Shown: positions 1-11,930, counted from the stretch's first letter. The stretch: DNA of 64,000 nt from Metridium senile (GCA_949775045.1 OX459108.1:3857961-3921960), one strand, 5' to 3'. Notes: generated by a model from the sequence alone, not told the origin. Made by a program: numbers and translations.

Positions 1-48
1 GATATAAATAGAAATATTTCTTTAAAAAGCGCGTAATACATCATACAT

Positions 49-452
49 TCAGTTCATATAACCGACATCCTTTGTAGGCTTTATAGTGTGGACTGTAGCT
101 TCGGCTGCGACAACGATTTTTGAAATAGGTGTATTTGCAGTCAAAACTCACCAAGTGCTGCCTTGTTTGTACTAGCCAGACTTTTATTCGGGTTAGGGTC
201 AATTCGCTGGTTTGCTTTCTCAAGGAATTCAATGATTTCGTCCGGGCTGTCGTCGATGACAGTGAACGGTTCTTCTTTTCCATACACAAGGGCTGGAAGT
301 CTTCTGGACGAAATGATATTGAGGAATTCTTTGTTCATCTTATTAGGATTGATTGGAATGACCACTGGTTGGATGTCCAGTAGTTCTGTGACCATGAGGA
401 TTTCATGTGTGGAACTCAATGGTGCTGGGATATCTGCGTTACAATCCGCTGC
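49..452 (-). CDS. CLIC / GST-N-like protein, 3-prime exons (partial gene)
   Basis: The exon runs from 452 down to 152, after a TTTTCTTAG acceptor. It encodes about 100 residues with the thioredoxin-like beta-alpha-beta order of the GST N-domain. The stretch LPALVYGKEE followed by DDSPDEIIEFLEKANQ matches the region where CLIC proteins place their cis-proline strand and the IEEFLE helix. The position expected for the CLIC redox cysteine (CPFS-type) reads APLS, so that cysteine appears to be lost; the only nearby cysteine lies about 7 residues earlier. The exon ends in CTTG then GTGAGT (phase 1). A possible last exon (104-49) after a 47-nt intron keeps frame and stops at TGA; reading through instead stops at 141. 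Upstream exons were not found. CLIC proteins are glutaredoxin-like and can insert in membranes. The assignment rests on motif memory, and GDAP1 or another GST-like family remains possible. Confidence 0.5.
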
Positions 453-512
453 CTAAGAAAACATGGATCACTTTTACTGTTGGTTTACATGTCTACAAAT
501 ATGTAATAATAT

Positions 513-641
513 AATTATCTCGCTTAGATGTGAGGTGACCCCCTTATTTTTCAGTCTTAGATAGTCCATGGGGTGTTTGAAATAACTGGTATAGTTTCAA
601 TGAAATAAAAATGGGTTGCAATTACTAGGCACCAGCCTTAA
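513..641. mobile_element. Remnant end of the TTAA/GGCACCAGCC element
   Basis: This 129-bp stretch is nearly identical to 24222-24353, the right end of the 22.95-24.35 kb element, including ACTAGGCACCAGCCTTAA at its terminus. No matching left end is nearby, so it is a broken copy. Confidence 0.7.
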
Positions 642-733
642 GTTCAACCTCGTTCCCAGGGCCCTCTCCCTTCGCTTTTGGTTGGAAACAAAAGCGCAGA
701 GAGAGGGCCCTGGGAACGAAGTTGCCTTAAGTT
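636..733. mobile_element. 80-bp hAT-like hairpin MITE with 9-bp target duplication
   Basis: The body 645-724 folds into an almost complete hairpin: arm CGTTCCCAGGGCCCTCTC and its complement around a short loop. It is flanked by the direct repeat CCTTAAGTT at 636-644 and 725-733. An 8-9 bp duplication with CAAC..GTTG ends suggests a hAT-type non-autonomous element. It sits exactly at the end of the older TTAA-type element. Confidence 0.75.
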
Positions 734-736
734 AAC

Positions 737-1140
737 AAGTTTTACGATGTTTCATTCTATTAACTATCGTTTACATCAAACACCGACGCAGCCTATACTA
801 GTTTACTCGCTAGTTTCTATTTCTATTTTTTACAGTGTTACACATTTCATTATATTAACTATCGTTTACATCAAACACCGACGTAGCCTATACTAGTTTA
901 CTCGCTAGTTTCTATTTCTATTATTTACGGTGTTACAAATTTCATTATATTACCTATCGTTTATATCAAACACCGACGCAACCTATACTAGTTTACTCGC
1001 TAGTTTCTATTTCTATTATTTACGGTGTTACAAATTTCATTATATTACCTATCGTTTATATCAAACACCGACGTAGCCTATACTAGTTTACGCGCTAGTT
1101 TCTATTTCTATTATTTACGGTGTTACAAATTTCATTATAA
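737..1140. repeat. 95-bp satellite array, first part
   Basis: Four monomers with exact 95-bp spacing (CACCGACG at 781, 876, 971 and 1066). Each carries CTATACTAGTTTACTCGCTA and TACGGTGTTACAAATTTC. The array resumes at 3313 after an inserted element. Confidence 0.9.
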
Positions 1141-3311
1141 TATACAAATTAGGTAATACCTAATAGCGGAGCTCCCAGTTTTTAAAAAAATTAAAAATTA
1201 ATTTAAATTAATTTAATAATTGTTCTAACAACATCAATATGTGCATGTAAATAGTTTTTGTGCATGGGCCATGCCCAATCTAAACTGTAATTATTTTAGT
1301 TATGTAACCGCAAAAGAAAACTACAAAATCATAGATATAGGTGGAACGGACTTTTAATTTTATTTACTTTTTGAGCAAATAATAATCTACGATATATATA
1401 TTTTCGATAAAAATTCAAAAATCTTATTTATCACGCATACAACGTACTATATTTTTCAATAATTTTATGCTCAAATTATGAAAAAGGTATTTTGTGTGCA
1501 TAATGAATTATTGACTAAAAATCCAACCCAAACCATTTATATTTTTAAAATATGAACCTAGAAAAAAAGTTCGATATCACTATAACGTTTCAAGAGAAAC
1601 AAAATTAGGGGTATTCACGCGTTTTTGAAAGATATGAATTGTTAGATTTTACTTTTTGAGGTCAAATCGCACACAAATTCGTGACAGCGTGACTTTGTGT
1701 CACGACACGGCGTACATGGTAAGTTTGCGAACGGCAAGGTACCCTCAAGTTCGCTTCAAACACAAGACAAAACGCTGAGAAAAATCAAGATTTTGAGCTT
1801 CATATTGACAAAAACGTTACTTGAACAAGTACTTAATAGGATGGTAACTATGTATTAAAAGGGAAAAAGTGAATTCTAGAACATTTCTTTATAAAAAAAA
1901 CCTTTTCATCGTATTAGAAAAGTATTCATTGCAAATCTTCAAAATTCAAACAAAACACAAACGACCTGAAAGTTCTTTTGAAGTGGAATTAAAGACCTCA
2001 AGTATCAACCAACACAGGATCGATTTGAAAAGACAAGGATGTTAAAACAAGGTATTTTATTATGAAATAGTTTGTGTAAAACATAATTTTGTTCTGTAAA
2101 AAAAGCAGGCTCGTTTAGTAACCATACAATTGTCCATATTGCCAAATAAACAAAAGTTACTCAACTAATTTTGAAATATGTTTGTATTTTAATTCATCTT
2201 TAATGTTTTCCGTTTATGAGTTTGTAAAAAGTACGTTATGAATAAATCCCTTTTTGAATTGACATGCAAATGCCACGAAAAGTACAATCACAAATATCGT
2301 GTTAGTGTACGGTTTTTATCTCGAAAAGTAAATCAAAAGCTAGGAGATAAACCTTTCTCTTTTCTTTCTATAATAAAACGTTAACAGAGAAAGGATTTTT
2401 CCTTTTTTGAAGCTTAATTAGTTCAAGTTTTTAGGTGTTTTTTTCACGCTCGTTATCAAACAATTTTTCTCTCAAAAAACTGACTTGAAAAAATAATTCG
2501 TTGAACTTACTTTATCGGTGATTATTGGTGATTATTTTCATGAGGTTTTCTTCTTCTCAAAGACATCGATAATATTTTGACGAATACATGTATGTACTTG
2601 AATCAGTTTTGATGAATTAAACATGGGTCATAGTTAAACTGCCAAGCTTGAAAATCCATAAATAAACTGTGCTGAAGGAAGCATTTTGAAGATAGTTTTC
2701 ATAACGAATAAAGTCGCTTCTTTTTCAAATCTTTTACGTTGCTGTATTCTTATTCTTCTACGAAGTTGTATCCACAGACACGTGTTCTTGGCTTTTCATT
2801 ATTTTCCTTTTCTTTAGTTAAATTTCCTCATTTTTGTCTCCTTCAAGTTTATTTTCTTCTTTGGTACTAAGTCTTTATTCATCCAAGAAGCTACAGACAC
2901 GTTTTCTTGGCCTTTCAGTCGTTTTCTTTTCTACTGTTAAATTTCTTCATTTTTGTATCCGGCCCAAGTTTATTTTCTTCTTCGGCCAAAACTATCTTTG
3001 TTTTCTTCGATGTTCATCTTTCTCATCTTTCTCAATTGATATTTTAAATGTTGTATTTTGTTGTTGTTTGTTTGACTTTTTTTGTCGATAAAAGAACAAC
3101 CTGCTTTCGATCGGGCTCTGCTATTCGCATCACTTTCCCGCCGAAATGTAACAGCCAATCAGTATCGCGATGGGCACGGACGCCGTTGTACGGACGTGCG
3201 CGCCCGCGATCCTATGTGGTGTCCATGAAAAATCAACTCGATGGGTTACCATTTTTTCTTAATTATGGTGCTCCGCTTGCGCGGGCCTTCGGCCCGCGCG
3301 GAGCTCCGCTA
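1141..3311. mobile_element. Hairpin-ended element A, inserted in the satellite
   Basis: The left end TATACAAATTAGGTAATACC continues into AATAGCGGAGCTCC. The right end is a strong GC hairpin (GCGCGGGCC TTC GGCCCGCGC, 3279-3299) followed by GGAGCTCCGCTAT, which is the inverse of the left inner motif. The same two ends bound the copy at 39293-45361. Short inverted subterminal motifs plus a 3-prime stem-loop resemble Helentron-associated elements (HINE/DINE), but the class is an inference. No credible ORF is present. The core is shared with the 22.95-24.35 kb element in opposite orientation. Confidence 0.7.
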
Positions 3312-3312
3312 T

Positions 3313-3945
3313 TACCTATCGTTTATATCAAACACCGACGCAACCTATACTAGTTTACTCGCTAGTTTCTATTTCTATTATTTACGGTGTTACAAATTTC
3401 ATTATATTACCTATCGTTTATATCAAACACCGACGCAGCCTATACTAGTTTACTCGCTAGTTTCTATTTCTATTATTTACGGTGTTACAAATTTCATTAT
3501 ATTACCTATCGTTTATATCAAACACCGACGCAGCCTATACTAGTTTACTCGCTAGTTTCTATTTCTATTATTTACGGCGTTACAAATTTCATTATATTAC
3601 GTACCTATCGTTTATATCAAACACCGACGCAGCCTATACTAGTTTACTCGCTAGTTTCTATTTCTATTGTTTACGGTGTTACAAATTTCATTATATTACC
3701 TATCGTTTATATCAAACACCGACGCAACCTATACTAGTTTACTCGCTAGTTTCTATTTCTATTATTTACGGTGTTACAAATTTCATTATATTACCTATCG
3801 TTTATATCAAACACCGACGCAGCCTATACTAGTTTACTCGCTAGTTTCTATTTCTATTATTTACGGTGTTACAAATTTCATTATATTACGTACCTATCGT
3901 TTATATCAAACACCGACGCACCCTTTATAAGTTTCCATTTTAGTT
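3313..3945. repeat. 95-bp satellite array, second part
   Basis: Seven CACCGACG boxes at 3333, 3428, 3523, 3622, 3717, 3812 and 3911. Spacing is 95 bp, or 99 bp where an extra GTAC occurs. The last monomer is truncated and runs into AAGTTTCCATT, the 3-prime end also seen in the dispersed copies. ORFs across it are repeat artefacts. Confidence 0.9.
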
Positions 3946-4004
3946 TTGTTTTACAAAATAACGACTATTAATGAGCACTAGGAACCTCGATCTGCGCAGG
4001 AAGA

Positions 4005-4325
4005 CAACCAGCCATTCAAACAACCAACCAACCAACTAACGACCACCCAACCGACCAAGCAACTAAACAACTAACCAACCGACAAAGCAACTAAACAACC
4101 AACCAATTAATCATACAAACAACCGACCAACAAATAAACCCACAAACCAACCAACCAACGGCCAACCAACCGATAAAGCAACTAACCAATTAACCAACCA
4201 ACCGCCAAACAACCGACCAAGCAATTAACCATAGTACTTCCAACCGACCAACCAATACGCCAACCCATAGACCAACCAACCGACCAACCATCTCAACAAC
4301 CAAGCAATTAACCAACCAACTAACA
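4005..4325. repeat. Decayed ACCA-type microsatellite
   Basis: The stretch is made of AACCAACC-like words with many substitutions (CCGACC, AAACAACC, AATTAACC). It looks like an aged version of the pure AACC tract at 26.8 kb. Confidence 0.75.
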
Positions 4326-4855
4326 GGCAGGATAGCGTGACACACTAAAGTGATCTGACATCGCAAAAATGATTAATTACCATCGTTAATCCAGCGTGAC
4401 ACATAACTTAATTCACCAATGAAAAAAATATAATTGAATTTCTGAACAATGCAAAGACAACAAATGAGCATGAATCAAATTAACAGCATTTTTATGAAAG
4501 TATTCCGGTGCTTTCAATTGTTTAAAAAATTAAAGAAGTGTTTTGTTTTATATTTAAACTCAGTACGTTTAATATAATGCTGATTTATCCACGCTCTCGT
4601 TCAGTCTAGAAAGTAAATGTAGACATAATGATGACGAATAGCAGCTTAAAAGCAAATGTGCGATTCCTGAAAGACCATTTAAATGTTTTTTTTTTAGGAA
4701 AGAAATGATCTTTTTGCTTGGAATTTAAAACTGACCGTATGATTTAATTACATATTCATTAATATTTAAATCACTTTCAATTATCTACATCAAAGCCACC
4801 GAACCAAAAAGATATGCAAGTTATTCATTTTTGCAGCACCGAAATACGCTCTTGA
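4326..4855. other. No gene seen
   Basis: A+T-rich DNA with no ORF, splice-bounded coding stretch or clear repeat that I can support. Confidence 0.5.
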
Positions 4856-4859
4856 AAAT

Positions 4860-5229
4860 AGAGTGATTTTCCGTCGTCCGTGAAAAAATAGTATACGCTT
4901 AATACATGGTAACTGACCTGTTGATAGTTAGTACTACTAACTACACTACTATACTAGATGAGAGTGGCCTTCATTAATCCGTGACTTTACAAAAATTTAC
5001 AATTTTCAAAGCAAATGCAAAAAGAATTGAGAAAAACAGGTTATAACAGGTTATAGAAGTCACTGCAGTTGATTGTTATAATCGACTTAATTTATGTATG
5101 ACATACTGACATATTAAATCGTGACTAGACTCTTCTAGTCTCTTTGTATCTATTACCAACTATTACACACCATCACAAACGTTAACTAGTTAGTCATTTT
5201 TCTTTCACGGACGACGGAACTTCACTCTT
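4860..5229. mobile_element. 370-bp MITE with TTCCGTCGTCCGTG ends
   Basis: GAGTGATTTTCCGTCGTCCG on the left is the inverse of CGGACGACGGAACTTCACTC on the right. The terminal repeats are about 25 bp with one or two mismatches. There is no ORF inside, and the target duplication is unclear. Confidence 0.65.
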
Positions 5230-5980
5230 ATGCTATATTACTATAGCTAGCTCATGCAAACACGCAATTGTATTTTAATAAATAAACACACATCCGCCCT
5301 GAACTATAGAGCCAAACACTCAATACTCAGACTTACGACTCTTAAATTTACACTCAGATTCAGCAGTTAAGCTACACTATTTAAGATTGTCAGTGACATT
5401 AATATGATTAATTATATCAATTAGCGAATAAACTAATATGTGCTGCTAAGTAAAGTTATATTAAGTACCACTTTTTACGGCGTTAAACATTTCATATAAT
5501 TATATATTGTATATCAGCCTAACCCTAAACGGAATTTGTGCAGCACTATGTAAATAGATTCGTGTGACTCTTTGAGCTTCGTAAACAAATGAAAGTGTTT
5601 GTTAAACCATAATAATTACAAACATATGAATCGAATTTCTTGTCGATAAAAACAATATTGTTTTATTTGATTAAGTGGTGGCGGTGTTTAAGTTGTTAAT
5701 GAAGGACTTAACTCAAAATATAAACTGATTTTTTTTCAACAAACATGAAAGAAAATCATATCATAAATTACAAAATAATATTACCAGGTTTGTACAAATG
5801 TATTTATTTTTATTATATGAATAACAGTGGTTTGGTGTACAAGGATTTCTGCCACTGATAACTACTGATCGGATTTGAACATATTATATTTTATTATACA
5901 TTTTCAAATATTGTAATTTTACATGTAAAAATACTATTTTTTCGCTCACTCGTGATATCGATGTCGAATTCAATCACTTG
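5230..5980. other. No gene seen
   Basis: A+T-rich intergenic DNA without ORFs or recognisable repeats. Confidence 0.45.
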
Positions 5981-5984
5981 TAGA

Positions 5985-6142
5985 TAAATAGAGGATATTA
6001 CATGGGCGCGCGGAGATATGAATTTTATCTTCGAGTGTTGATAAGATATCCCACGAGTGAGCGCAGCGAATGAGTGGGATATCTTTTCAACACGAGAAGA
6101 TAAAATGCATATCTCCAAGCGCACATGTAATGTTCTGTTTAT
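5985..6142. mobile_element. Foldback element (GATATCCCAC arms)
   Basis: The arms ATTACATGGGCGCGCGGAGA..GATATCCCACGAGTGAGCGC and GCGAATGAGTGGGATATC..TCTCCAAGCGCACATGTAAT are inverted copies of about 75 bp that meet almost head to head. A further GATATC-rich inverted pair follows at 6190-6275. Confidence 0.7.
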
Positions 6143-6469
6143 TATATAACAGATTGAAGAAAAAAAAATATTTTGAAAGTTAATTGGTTGAGAGTGATAT
6201 CACACATGTGCGATATCAATGATATCTTCATGACTAGGATAGGCTTTTTATCTAGTTGATATCACTCGGTATACCACTATATGTTATATAATAAAAATCG
6301 ATATCTCCGCTCGCCGTAATACTATTCTCTATACCAGTATAATCAATTGAATCAAACAGAACATTAAACCATGAGAGTTGTTATTAATGCTTGTCTAAGC
6401 ATGTCAATATGAAAGTAAATTATGTATTTCTAAATATATTAATGCCTTTTAACAAATATTTAAACAACG

Positions 6470-6720
6470 TTAAATTTACAAATAAACTCCGACGAAGGGC
6501 TAAACTCGAAACGTCAGTAAAGTTAAGTCAACATTTTTTACGGTGTTACAAATTTCATTATATTACCTATCGTTAATATCAAACACAAATTAACGCAGCC
6601 TATACTAGTTTACTCACTAGTTTCTATTTCTATACGGTGTTACACATTTCATTCTATTACCTATCGTTAATATCAAACACCGACGCAGCCTATACTAGTT
6701 TACTCGCTAGTTTCCATTTA
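6470..6720 (+). repeat. Dispersed copy: CTCGAAACGTCAG box plus two satellite monomers
   Basis: GGGCTAAACTCGAAACGTCA (6497-6516) precedes two degenerate 95-bp-type monomers that end in CTAGTTTCCATT. The same order occurs at 11785-11930. This suggests the satellite grew from the tail of a dispersed element. Confidence 0.65.
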
Positions 6721-6859
6721 CAAATATAACATTTATGTTTATAGTTCAAACTTCAGTACAGATGTACGTTTATTCAAAAGTTATTTATATTGCATTTATC
6801 GTAAAACATTGAACACTGTTTATTTGAATGAATTTAATATATCAGTGTTTTCAAACTCA

Positions 6860-7575
6860 TAATACTCAATAAAAGTCTTAAATGAACAACAAGCTTTTAT
6901 ATAAAGAATCCAATTCAAAATATATCATTGTTTACGAGCTCATTATCGATTCTAAACTACAAATATCAAAGATATCATGCCCATCAACTAACAAAATGTT
7001 TGTGATATTTTTGTGGAAATATTAGTTCTTAAATTCAACAATTATTTACATTAAAAGCAATGCTTTTATAGAAAGAATCCAATTCAAAATATCTTTGTTT
7101 ACGAGCTCATTATCGATTCTAAACTACAAATATCAAAGGTATCATGCCAACCAGCTAACGTAAAGTTTATGATATTTTTGTTGAAATGTTAGTCCTAAAA
7201 TTTCACGGATTATTTCAATAAAAGTCTACCGACAATGAAAAACAAGCTTTTATATAAGAAACAAATTCAAATATATCATTGTTTACGAATTGAACTCAGT
7301 CATTATCGTATAAACTACATGTATTAAAGATATCATGCCCATCAGCCAACGTAAATTTTATGATATTTCTTGTGGAAATGTTGGTCCTAAAATTTCACGG
7401 ATTATTTCAATAAAAGTCTAAATTGAAAAACAAGCTTTAATATAAAGAATCCAATTCAAATATATCATTGTTTACGAATTGAACTCAGTCATTATCGTTT
7501 ATAAACTACAAGTATTAAAGATCAGTCATGCTCACCAGCTAACGTAAAATTTATGATATTTTTTTGGAAATGTTA
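6860..7575. repeat. Four tandem repeats of about 178 bp
   Basis: Four head-to-tail copies each contain AAGAATCCAATTCAAA or a variant, ATATCATTGTTTACGA, CATTATCG and TGATATTTTTGTGGAAATG. Copies differ by roughly 10-15 percent by eye. No ORF is conserved between them. Confidence 0.8.
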
Positions 7576-8617
7576 AATGAACATCAGTAAACTTACCCGA
7601 ACGCATAGATTGAGGACGGATTGAGAGCCAACATTTGCCATTTTAGGGTAGATTGTCTATAAATGCTTGGCTTTGGGGATGCGAAGTTAACGTGATGTTA
7701 GCAGACAACCAAGTGATTTTGAAATGCAAATTTTTTTTACGAGCGTGTTTCATAAATTTCATGCTTGAAACAATGTAGATGATGTCATGAATTTGCCAGA
7801 ACTTACGATATGGCGTATTTGCATTGATCTTTAAGAGGCAGAGTACTTACAATAAAATGATAGAAATGTAAGAACAATGGGTTTTGAAACTACTTTTATG
7901 TACTTTTATGTACTAAATATATTTATTGAATTATATATACTCATTTATTTTGTTTTTAAATGGAAACTAGAGAGTAAGTAGTATAGGTTGCGTCGGTGTT
8001 TCATACTGAAACAATATTGGTAATATAATGAAATTTAATTTGTAACAACGTAAAAAATGTAAAAAATGACCTTCGTGGGAGTAAAATATATAAATATATT
8101 AATTGAATAGCTCATTAATTTTATTTTTACTCTGTGGTCTGCGGTCTGCGGCCTGTTGAGTCTAGTTGCTCCTGCTTATAAAATATAAATAAATAAAACT
8201 GGCTGATTTCTAGCGGCAATATTTTCAAGGACTCGTCACACCGATATACGTTCAAAATATAGCCAAATAGTCTAAAATGTATTAATTTATAGATATAATA
8301 GATATTATTTGTAGATCGAAGGCACTATATATCCATGAAATATAATCAAATTGCTATTGTATAATAGTTCTCATTTACTACTGTTATCGTTGTTTCTTTT
8401 TATATTCGATGTTTCTGGTTGAGTGCTATTCACGCGGCGCGCCGTCTAAATAGTCTCTAAATACAAATTAAACTATTAGATAGTATTTACTATTCTGTGT
8501 TAATTTCATGGTTGAACTTTCTTAATTCAAAATCTATTTACAATATTATCCCATGGTAATTGGTTCTAGCCGTTGTCACTCGACCTGAAATACGAAATGA
8601 TTTAATGGATTATTAAG
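7576..8617. other. No gene; one inverted satellite monomer
   Basis: A single 95-bp-type monomer lies in reverse orientation at about 7962-8045 (GGAAACTAG...GCGTCGGTGTTT). The remainder shows no ORF or exon. Confidence 0.5.
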
Positions 8618-9065
8618 CCTGGTTCACACTAGCGACATTAGCATAAGCATACGCAATATACAAAGGCTCGCCTAATACAGAAATGATTCACTGAGTCTGC
8701 GTATTGTAGCTCATGTTTATTCTTATCCCGCTAGTGTGAAACAAAATGTTGGAGTTATTGAGCCTGGTTCACACTAGCGACATTAGCATAAGCATAAGCA
8801 ATATACGCAGGCTCGCCTGTTAGAGAAATGCTTCACCGAGTCTACGTATTGTAGCTCATATACTTATGCTTATACTGGCTCAAGTTTGAACCAAAATGAT
8901 TGACTATTGAGCTCGGTTCACACTAGGGACATAAGCATACAACAGCATAAATAACATACGCAGGCTCGCCTAGTCCAGAAATGCTTCACTAATAATTGTA
9001 TTGTATTGTATTGTATTGTAGCTCATGTTTATGCTTATGTTTATCTCGCTAGTGTGAACCAGGGT
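8618..9065. mobile_element. Three tandem foldback elements (TTCACACTAGCG ends)
   Basis: Three copies of about 142 bp start at about 8620, 8762 and 8913. Each opens with GGTTCACACTAGCGACATTA or a variant and closes with GCTCATGTTTATGCTTAT..CGCTAGTGTGAA, so each copy is itself an inverted repeat. The last copy contains a short TTGTA run. Confidence 0.75.
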
Positions 9066-9424
9066 TTATTTAGTGTTTACTCCACCGTGGCAGTACGTGG
9101 CTGTATGAAAAAATATTGGCCTGAGCTGAACATACCAGGCATACCTACTCTACGTTATGGTCGATTTGTACGAGAGCAGATGACGTATGACTATGAAAAC
9201 CTCACGGCGCGAACGCAGTCAAGTGAATCATAGTCTGCGTCACATCCGGACTTTTTCTTAGGGTAATCAAAATTATTGAAAACATCCACACTTAAAACGA
9301 GCCGAAATTATTTTTTATTCATTAAAAGTTTTATTCATTACTCAAGGAACACAGCGGTTAAACGACTGCGCATGTGCGGAAAACAATTAAATTGATCCAG
9401 CAGACCCAGGCGAGCACATAAATC

Positions 9425-10412
9425 CACAGGCAGCCCAAGCAAATCACTTGTATTCAGTGGATTTTTTTTCATTTTTTTTTTTTCAATAAAATGTTACTAA
9501 ACTTTGTCTGTAGTTGTTGTGATGTACTTAAATACTTTTTGGATAATTTTTAGCTAGTTTTAAGCCATATTTATAATTTCTTCCCCACTAGTAATATATT
9601 TACACAAGGCTGGCGACTCGGGTGGACATTACCTTCACTTTCATCGGCAGTTAATCCCCGAAAAATCCCTCCATAATCCCCAAAACCAAGTCTGAGTCAA
9701 AGGCCAATGATCCTTCTATCCATAACTTTTACTAGAATTCAGAAATACAAATCTAAACCTAACGATTTGCTCCGTTTTCTTGCTTTTTGAAGTCGTTGTT
9801 TCACTCCGGAATATCCGTTAGCCGTCCAATTCGGACATGAAGCTTTGTGCCCTGGCCTGATTTTATGAAAAATCACTCCCCTCTAGGGGCACCCACGAAC
9901 CAATCACGTCAAAACAAACGCTCGTTTTAGTTTTGTAACTGCTCTCCCTACCACTGAGGGGAGTGATTTTTCATAAAATCAGGCCAGGGCACAAAGCTTC
10001 ATGTCCGAATTGGACGGCTAACGGATATTCCGGAGTGAAACAACGACTTCAAAAAGCAAGAAAACGGAGCAAATCGTTAGGTTTAGATTTGTATTTCTGA
10101 ATTCTAGTAAAAGTTATGGATAGAAGGATCATTGGCCTTTGACTCAGACTTGGTTTTGGGGATTATGGAGGGATTTTTCGGGGATTAACTGCCGATGAAA
10201 GTGAAGGTAATGTCCACCCGAGTCGCCAGCCTTGTGTAAATATATTACTAGCGGGGAAGAAATTATAAATATGGCTTAAAACTAGCTAAAAATTATCCAA
10301 AAAGTATTTAAATACATCACAACAACTACAGACAAAGTTTAGTAACATTTTATTGAAAAAAAAAATGAAAAAAAATCCACTGAATACAAGTGATTTGCTT
10401 GGGCTGCCTGTG
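9425..10412. repeat. Near-perfect 1-kb palindrome
   Basis: The left arm 9425-9893 and right arm 9956-10412 are reverse complements over about 460 bp with very few differences, mainly in the poly-T/poly-A run. The spacer is only 62 bp. Landmarks mirrored on both sides are CATGTCCGAATTGGACGGCT, GGATATTCCGGAGTGAAAC and TCCACCCGAGTCGCCAGCC. No ORF of note is present. Confidence 0.9.
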
Positions 10413-10419
10413 ATAAATC

Positions 10420-10535
10420 TAGACTGCGAGCAGTCCCTACTTTTCCCTCCGAATTCAGAAAATTTTAACTTTAATAAAACGAGCGAGCGGGGATTGGGGG
10501 CGAGTTGGGGAGGGGAGGAGGGGAGAGGAAAAGTA
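10420..10535. mobile_element. MITE with GCAGTCCCTACTTTTCC ends
   Basis: GCAGTCCCTACTTTTCCCTC at the left is mirrored by GAGGAAAAGTAGGGACTGC at the right of a body of about 110 bp. A second copy in inverted orientation lies at 11250-11390. Confidence 0.7.
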
Positions 10536-10565
10536 GGGACTGCAGACAACACTGTAAAGGTTGAA

Positions 10566-11245
10566 TTACCGCCCATTTTTCGCAGCTTGTCAAAACTACC
10601 ATCGGCTCGTCATTATCGACTGCATGAAATCAGATCCAATTAAAACTATCCAATTAGAAATCAGTAAAAAAGTATAATTAAAGCATGTTTTCTGGGTCAC
10701 TGGCAAGGCAACTCTCTACATAAACTTCTAGTATAAAACTTCGCGAATAAGAATGATGCATGGAGACGCCTAAGCCAAAAATTCCCTAACAAGAGAGGTC
10801 GGAAGGCCAGTCTTTCAACTGTAAACGATTTCTGTAGGGTTTGCAGTTATTCATTTAAGAACTTCTACGGTGATTTTGCCAAGAGTACAACGATTTCAAC
10901 AGAGAATATATTTAACGTTCCAGGAAGATCTGGTGTAGGCAATCTCCCTCTTATATTCCTGTTTATTTGGCTATTCTATCGAACAGAACACTCCTGGCTT
11001 TTCAGGAGACTTTCAACCGTAGTTCTCTGCTCCGTCTCTAAATATATCTCACGTTTAGAAAATTCACTAAACTATTAAACTTCAATGGACCTTCGGCTAT
11101 GTTTTCATACTGTGACCAGTCCCGATAAGCCAACCGAAGTGTTTGTCCCTTGATAGTTCTGATTGACAGGACGATGAGTGATCGTTAATTCTGACCAATG
11201 GGAATTTTCCGTTGTGTAGCCAACGGTGAATTCAACCTTTACAGT
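10566..11245. other. No gene seen
   Basis: Unique-looking DNA between two inverted copies of one MITE. There is no convincing ORF or splice-bounded exon. Confidence 0.45.
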
Positions 11246-11249
11246 GTTG

Positions 11250-11390
11250 TCTGCAGTCCCTACTTTTCCTCTCCCATCGCTCCTCCCCCTTTTCGCCCCC
11301 AATCCCCGCTCGTCCGTGTTTTATTTAAATGCTCATTTTTCTCTCGTTTTCCTCGGAATCTGGAGGGAAAAGAAGGGACTGTCCGCAGTC
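11250..11390. mobile_element. Second copy of the GCAGTCCCTACTTTTCC MITE
   Basis: It is inverted relative to 10420-10535, and its outer flank (CAACCTTTACAGTGTTGTCT) is shared with the first copy. The two may therefore have moved or been duplicated as part of a larger unit of about 970 bp. Confidence 0.65.
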
Positions 11391-11784
11391 TAACATAAAT
11401 CTGATATTCGCACGGACTATAAAAAACAATGGAGTGTACGACTTTCATCGCTTTTTTCTTAAAATAAAAATAAAAATGATATAAATAAAAGTATAGACTC
11501 GTGGTAGCTTTAAAATATAACAAAGGTTATGTACACGAAACTTCAATCTTGTATATTCAGGGGGGAATTTCTTATAAATCGTCTTCAAACACTGTAGACT
11601 GCAATTCCTAATGTTTAAAATGGCAAATTTACCACAAATTTTGCCACGCATGCGTAGTCGTTTGACCGCTGTGTTTACTCGCGGTATATGAGCTGATTGT
11701 CTAGTAGTAGAGGAACCAATCAGAGCGCACGATTGCTCATATCCAGTCAAGTGCATGGATGTGGATATTGTAAAGGCAATATAA

Positions 11785-11930
11785 AACGTTGGGTCTATAG
11801 AAGGGTAAAGCTCGAAACGTCAGTAAAGGCAACAGTTTTACGGTGTTACAAATTCCATGATATTACCTATCGTTTACTGATATCAAACACCGACGCAGCC
11901 TTTATTAGTTTACTTGCTAGTTTCCATTGA
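11785..11930 (+). repeat. Dispersed copy: CTCGAAACGTCAG box plus one monomer
   Basis: GGGTAAAGCTCGAAACGTCA is followed by a single 95-bp-type monomer ending in CTAGTTTCCATT. This is the simplest form of the unit amplified at 737-3945. Confidence 0.7.

Noticed and set aside
3048..3971. Overlapping ORFs of about 100 codons (ISNTDAAYTSLLASF and similar)
   Set aside because: The 95-bp satellite has a length not divisible by three, so every frame stays open across copies. The peptides only mirror the repeat.
9006..9233. 75-codon ORF after the foldback repeats
   Set aside because: It starts inside a TTGTA run and repeat copy. There is no conserved motif and no splice evidence.
10353..10643. 96-codon ORF across the palindrome edge
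   Set aside because: It spans the poly-A part of the palindrome and a MITE, with no protein-like composition.
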